This document shows, piece after piece, positions 63,218 to 64,000 of a stretch of DNA of 64,000 nt. This DNA comes from Actinomadura cremea (GTDB taxonomy: Bacteria > Actinomycetota > Actinomycetes > Streptosporangiales > Streptosporangiaceae). Numbering within the stretch: position 1 is the first letter of the stretch; each line of letters starts with the position of its first letter. Both the position numbers and the translations under genes were made by a program. The stretch lies in assembly GCF_014648495.1 (NCBI RefSeq), contig NZ_BMRF01000005.1, forward strand, positions 310,001 through 374,000, in the 5' to 3' direction. Below the pieces are notes generated by a model. That model searched no databases. It saw only the letters and a list, made by a program, of their open reading frames with translations, and had not been told where the DNA came from.

Positions 63218-63937
63218 TCAGCCGGGGTTCGTCGCGTGGTGCAGCGCGGCCACCCCGAAGGTGAGGTCCCGCCAGCGCACGGCTTCCCAGCCCGCGTCCT
63301 GGAGGAGCCCGGCCAGGGCCGCCTGGTCGGGCCAGGCGAGGGTCGATTCGGCCAGATACCGGTAGGAGTCGGGATTGGAGCTGACCCGCGACAGCAGCGG
63401 CAGCCCCAGCTTCAGGTGCGCCTTGTGCCCGAGCGCGAGCAGCGGGTTCGGGGGGTGGCTGACCTCGCACACCAGCAGGCGCCCGCCGGGCCGGGTCACC
63501 CGGCGCAGCTCGCGCAGGGCCCGGACGGTGTCGGCGACGTTGCGGAGGCCGAAGGAGATCGTGACGGCGTCGAACGCGCCGTCGCCGAACGGCAGGCGCA
63601 GCGCGTCCCCGGCGACGAAGCTCAGCCGCGGCGTCCCCGCCCGCCTGCTCCGCTCCTCCTGCCTGCGGACGCCCACGCGCAGCATCCCGAGGGAGAAGTC
63701 GCAGGCCACGGTGGACGCGCCCGCCTCGGCGAACGGCACCGACGACGTTCCGGTGCCCGCCGCGAGATCGAGGACCCGCTCGCCGGGCCGCGCGTCCAGC
63801 GCCCGGACGACCTCCCGCCGCCAGCGCCGGTCCTGGCCGCCGGTCATCAGCGTGTTGAGCAGGTCGTACCGTTCGGCGGTGCCGTCGAACATCGCCGCGA
63901 CGTCGGCGGGTTTCTTATCGAGTGAGGCGCGGGTCAT
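63218..63937 (-). CDS. menG: Demethylmenaquinone methyltransferase
   Basis: 239 residues from ATG at 63937. UbiE/MenG family: [16 protein letters not shown] at the start, SAM motif [10 protein letters not shown], then G-D-A-L-R-L-P-F and the family signature F-G-L-R-N-V-A-D. It methylates demethylmenaquinone with S-adenosylmethionine, the last step of menaquinone synthesis. A TAGGCT at 63949-63944, seven nt before the ATG, suggests a leaderless transcript. Confidence 0.95.
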   Translation of the reverse strand: MTRASLDKKPADVAAMFDGTAERYDLLNTLMTGGQDRRWRREVVRALDARPGERVLDLAAGTGTSSVPFAEAGASTVACDFSLGMLRVGVRRQEERSRRAGTPRLSFVAGDALRLPFGDGAFDAVTISFGLRNVADTVRALRELRRVTRPGGRLLVCEVSHPPNPLLALGHKAHLKLGLPLLSRVSSNPDSYRYLAESTLAWPDQAALAGLLQDAGWEAVRWRDLTFGVAALHHATNPG

Positions 63938-64000
63938 GGCACCAGCCTAAGAGGCGGAGTGCGGAGCCCTTGCGGCGCCGGGGCCCTAGGCGTCTTCCTT

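Overview
High-GC (about 70%) actinomycete chromosomal DNA. The all-GC-ending codon use, GTG starts, TAnnnT -10 boxes with near-leaderless genes, a menaquinone-linked complex I with all 14 nuo genes, a ferredoxin-dependent 2-oxoacid oxidoreductase and a conservon (cvn) together point to a filamentous actinomycete, possibly Thermomonosporaceae/Actinomadura-like. The genus is inference. I saw no tRNA, rRNA, CRISPR array, phage gene or insertion sequence.

Layout. 1-2.1 kb: two tandem paralogous cysteine-containing exported or membrane proteins. 2.2-5.4 kb: a Cys-containing leader peptide, then korA-korB, then a terminator. 5.6-7.0 kb: a membrane protein with a SecD-type P1 head-like domain. 7.0-11.2 kb: YceI protein and 14-TM MFS exporter, both with carboxypeptidase-regulatory-like repeats, divergent from a TetR gene. 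11.3-14.6 kb: a hydrolase/ABC-ATPase fusion with its permease. 14.8-15.3 kb: a 31-codon small gene, a strong terminator and a small membrane protein. 15.5-20.3 kb: MacB/FtsX-type ABC transporter divergent from a two-component system. 20.4-22.2 kb: HxlR regulator and MFS. 22.4-27.2 kb: single-chain biotin-dependent acyl-CoA carboxylase, a decayed acyl-CoA synthetase and a TetR gene. 27.2-34.1 kb: a second two-component system, TetR/NAD(P)-binding pair, VOC protein, MsrA, several unknowns and a small secreted protein.

34.1-44.6 kb is a conservon/terpenoid region. It holds an intact CvnA-type histidine kinase, a class I terpene synthase, a cytochrome P450 and a class II-type terpene cyclase. An operon follows whose first gene keeps only the N-terminal stub and C-terminal tail of CvnA, ahead of intact cvnB (roadblock), cvnC (DUF742) and cvnD (Ras-like GTPase).

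44.7-64 kb, all on the minus strand, is a respiratory block: menG (demethylmenaquinone methyltransferase), menJ-type geranylgeranyl/menaquinone reductase, nuoA-N with overlapping start/stop codons, then a long-chain polyprenyl diphosphate synthase 10 nt after nuoN. Quinone side-chain synthesis, side-chain reduction, ring methylation and the main quinone-reducing enzyme are therefore adjacent. A palindrome matching the Rex (NADH/NAD+ sensor) operator lies upstream of menJ, and a second perfect palindrome lies upstream of nuoA.

The kor genes at one edge and the nuo/men block at the other look like conserved core metabolism. The roughly 39 kb between them is regulator- and transporter-rich accessory DNA, with one clear pseudogene and one internally deleted signalling gene.
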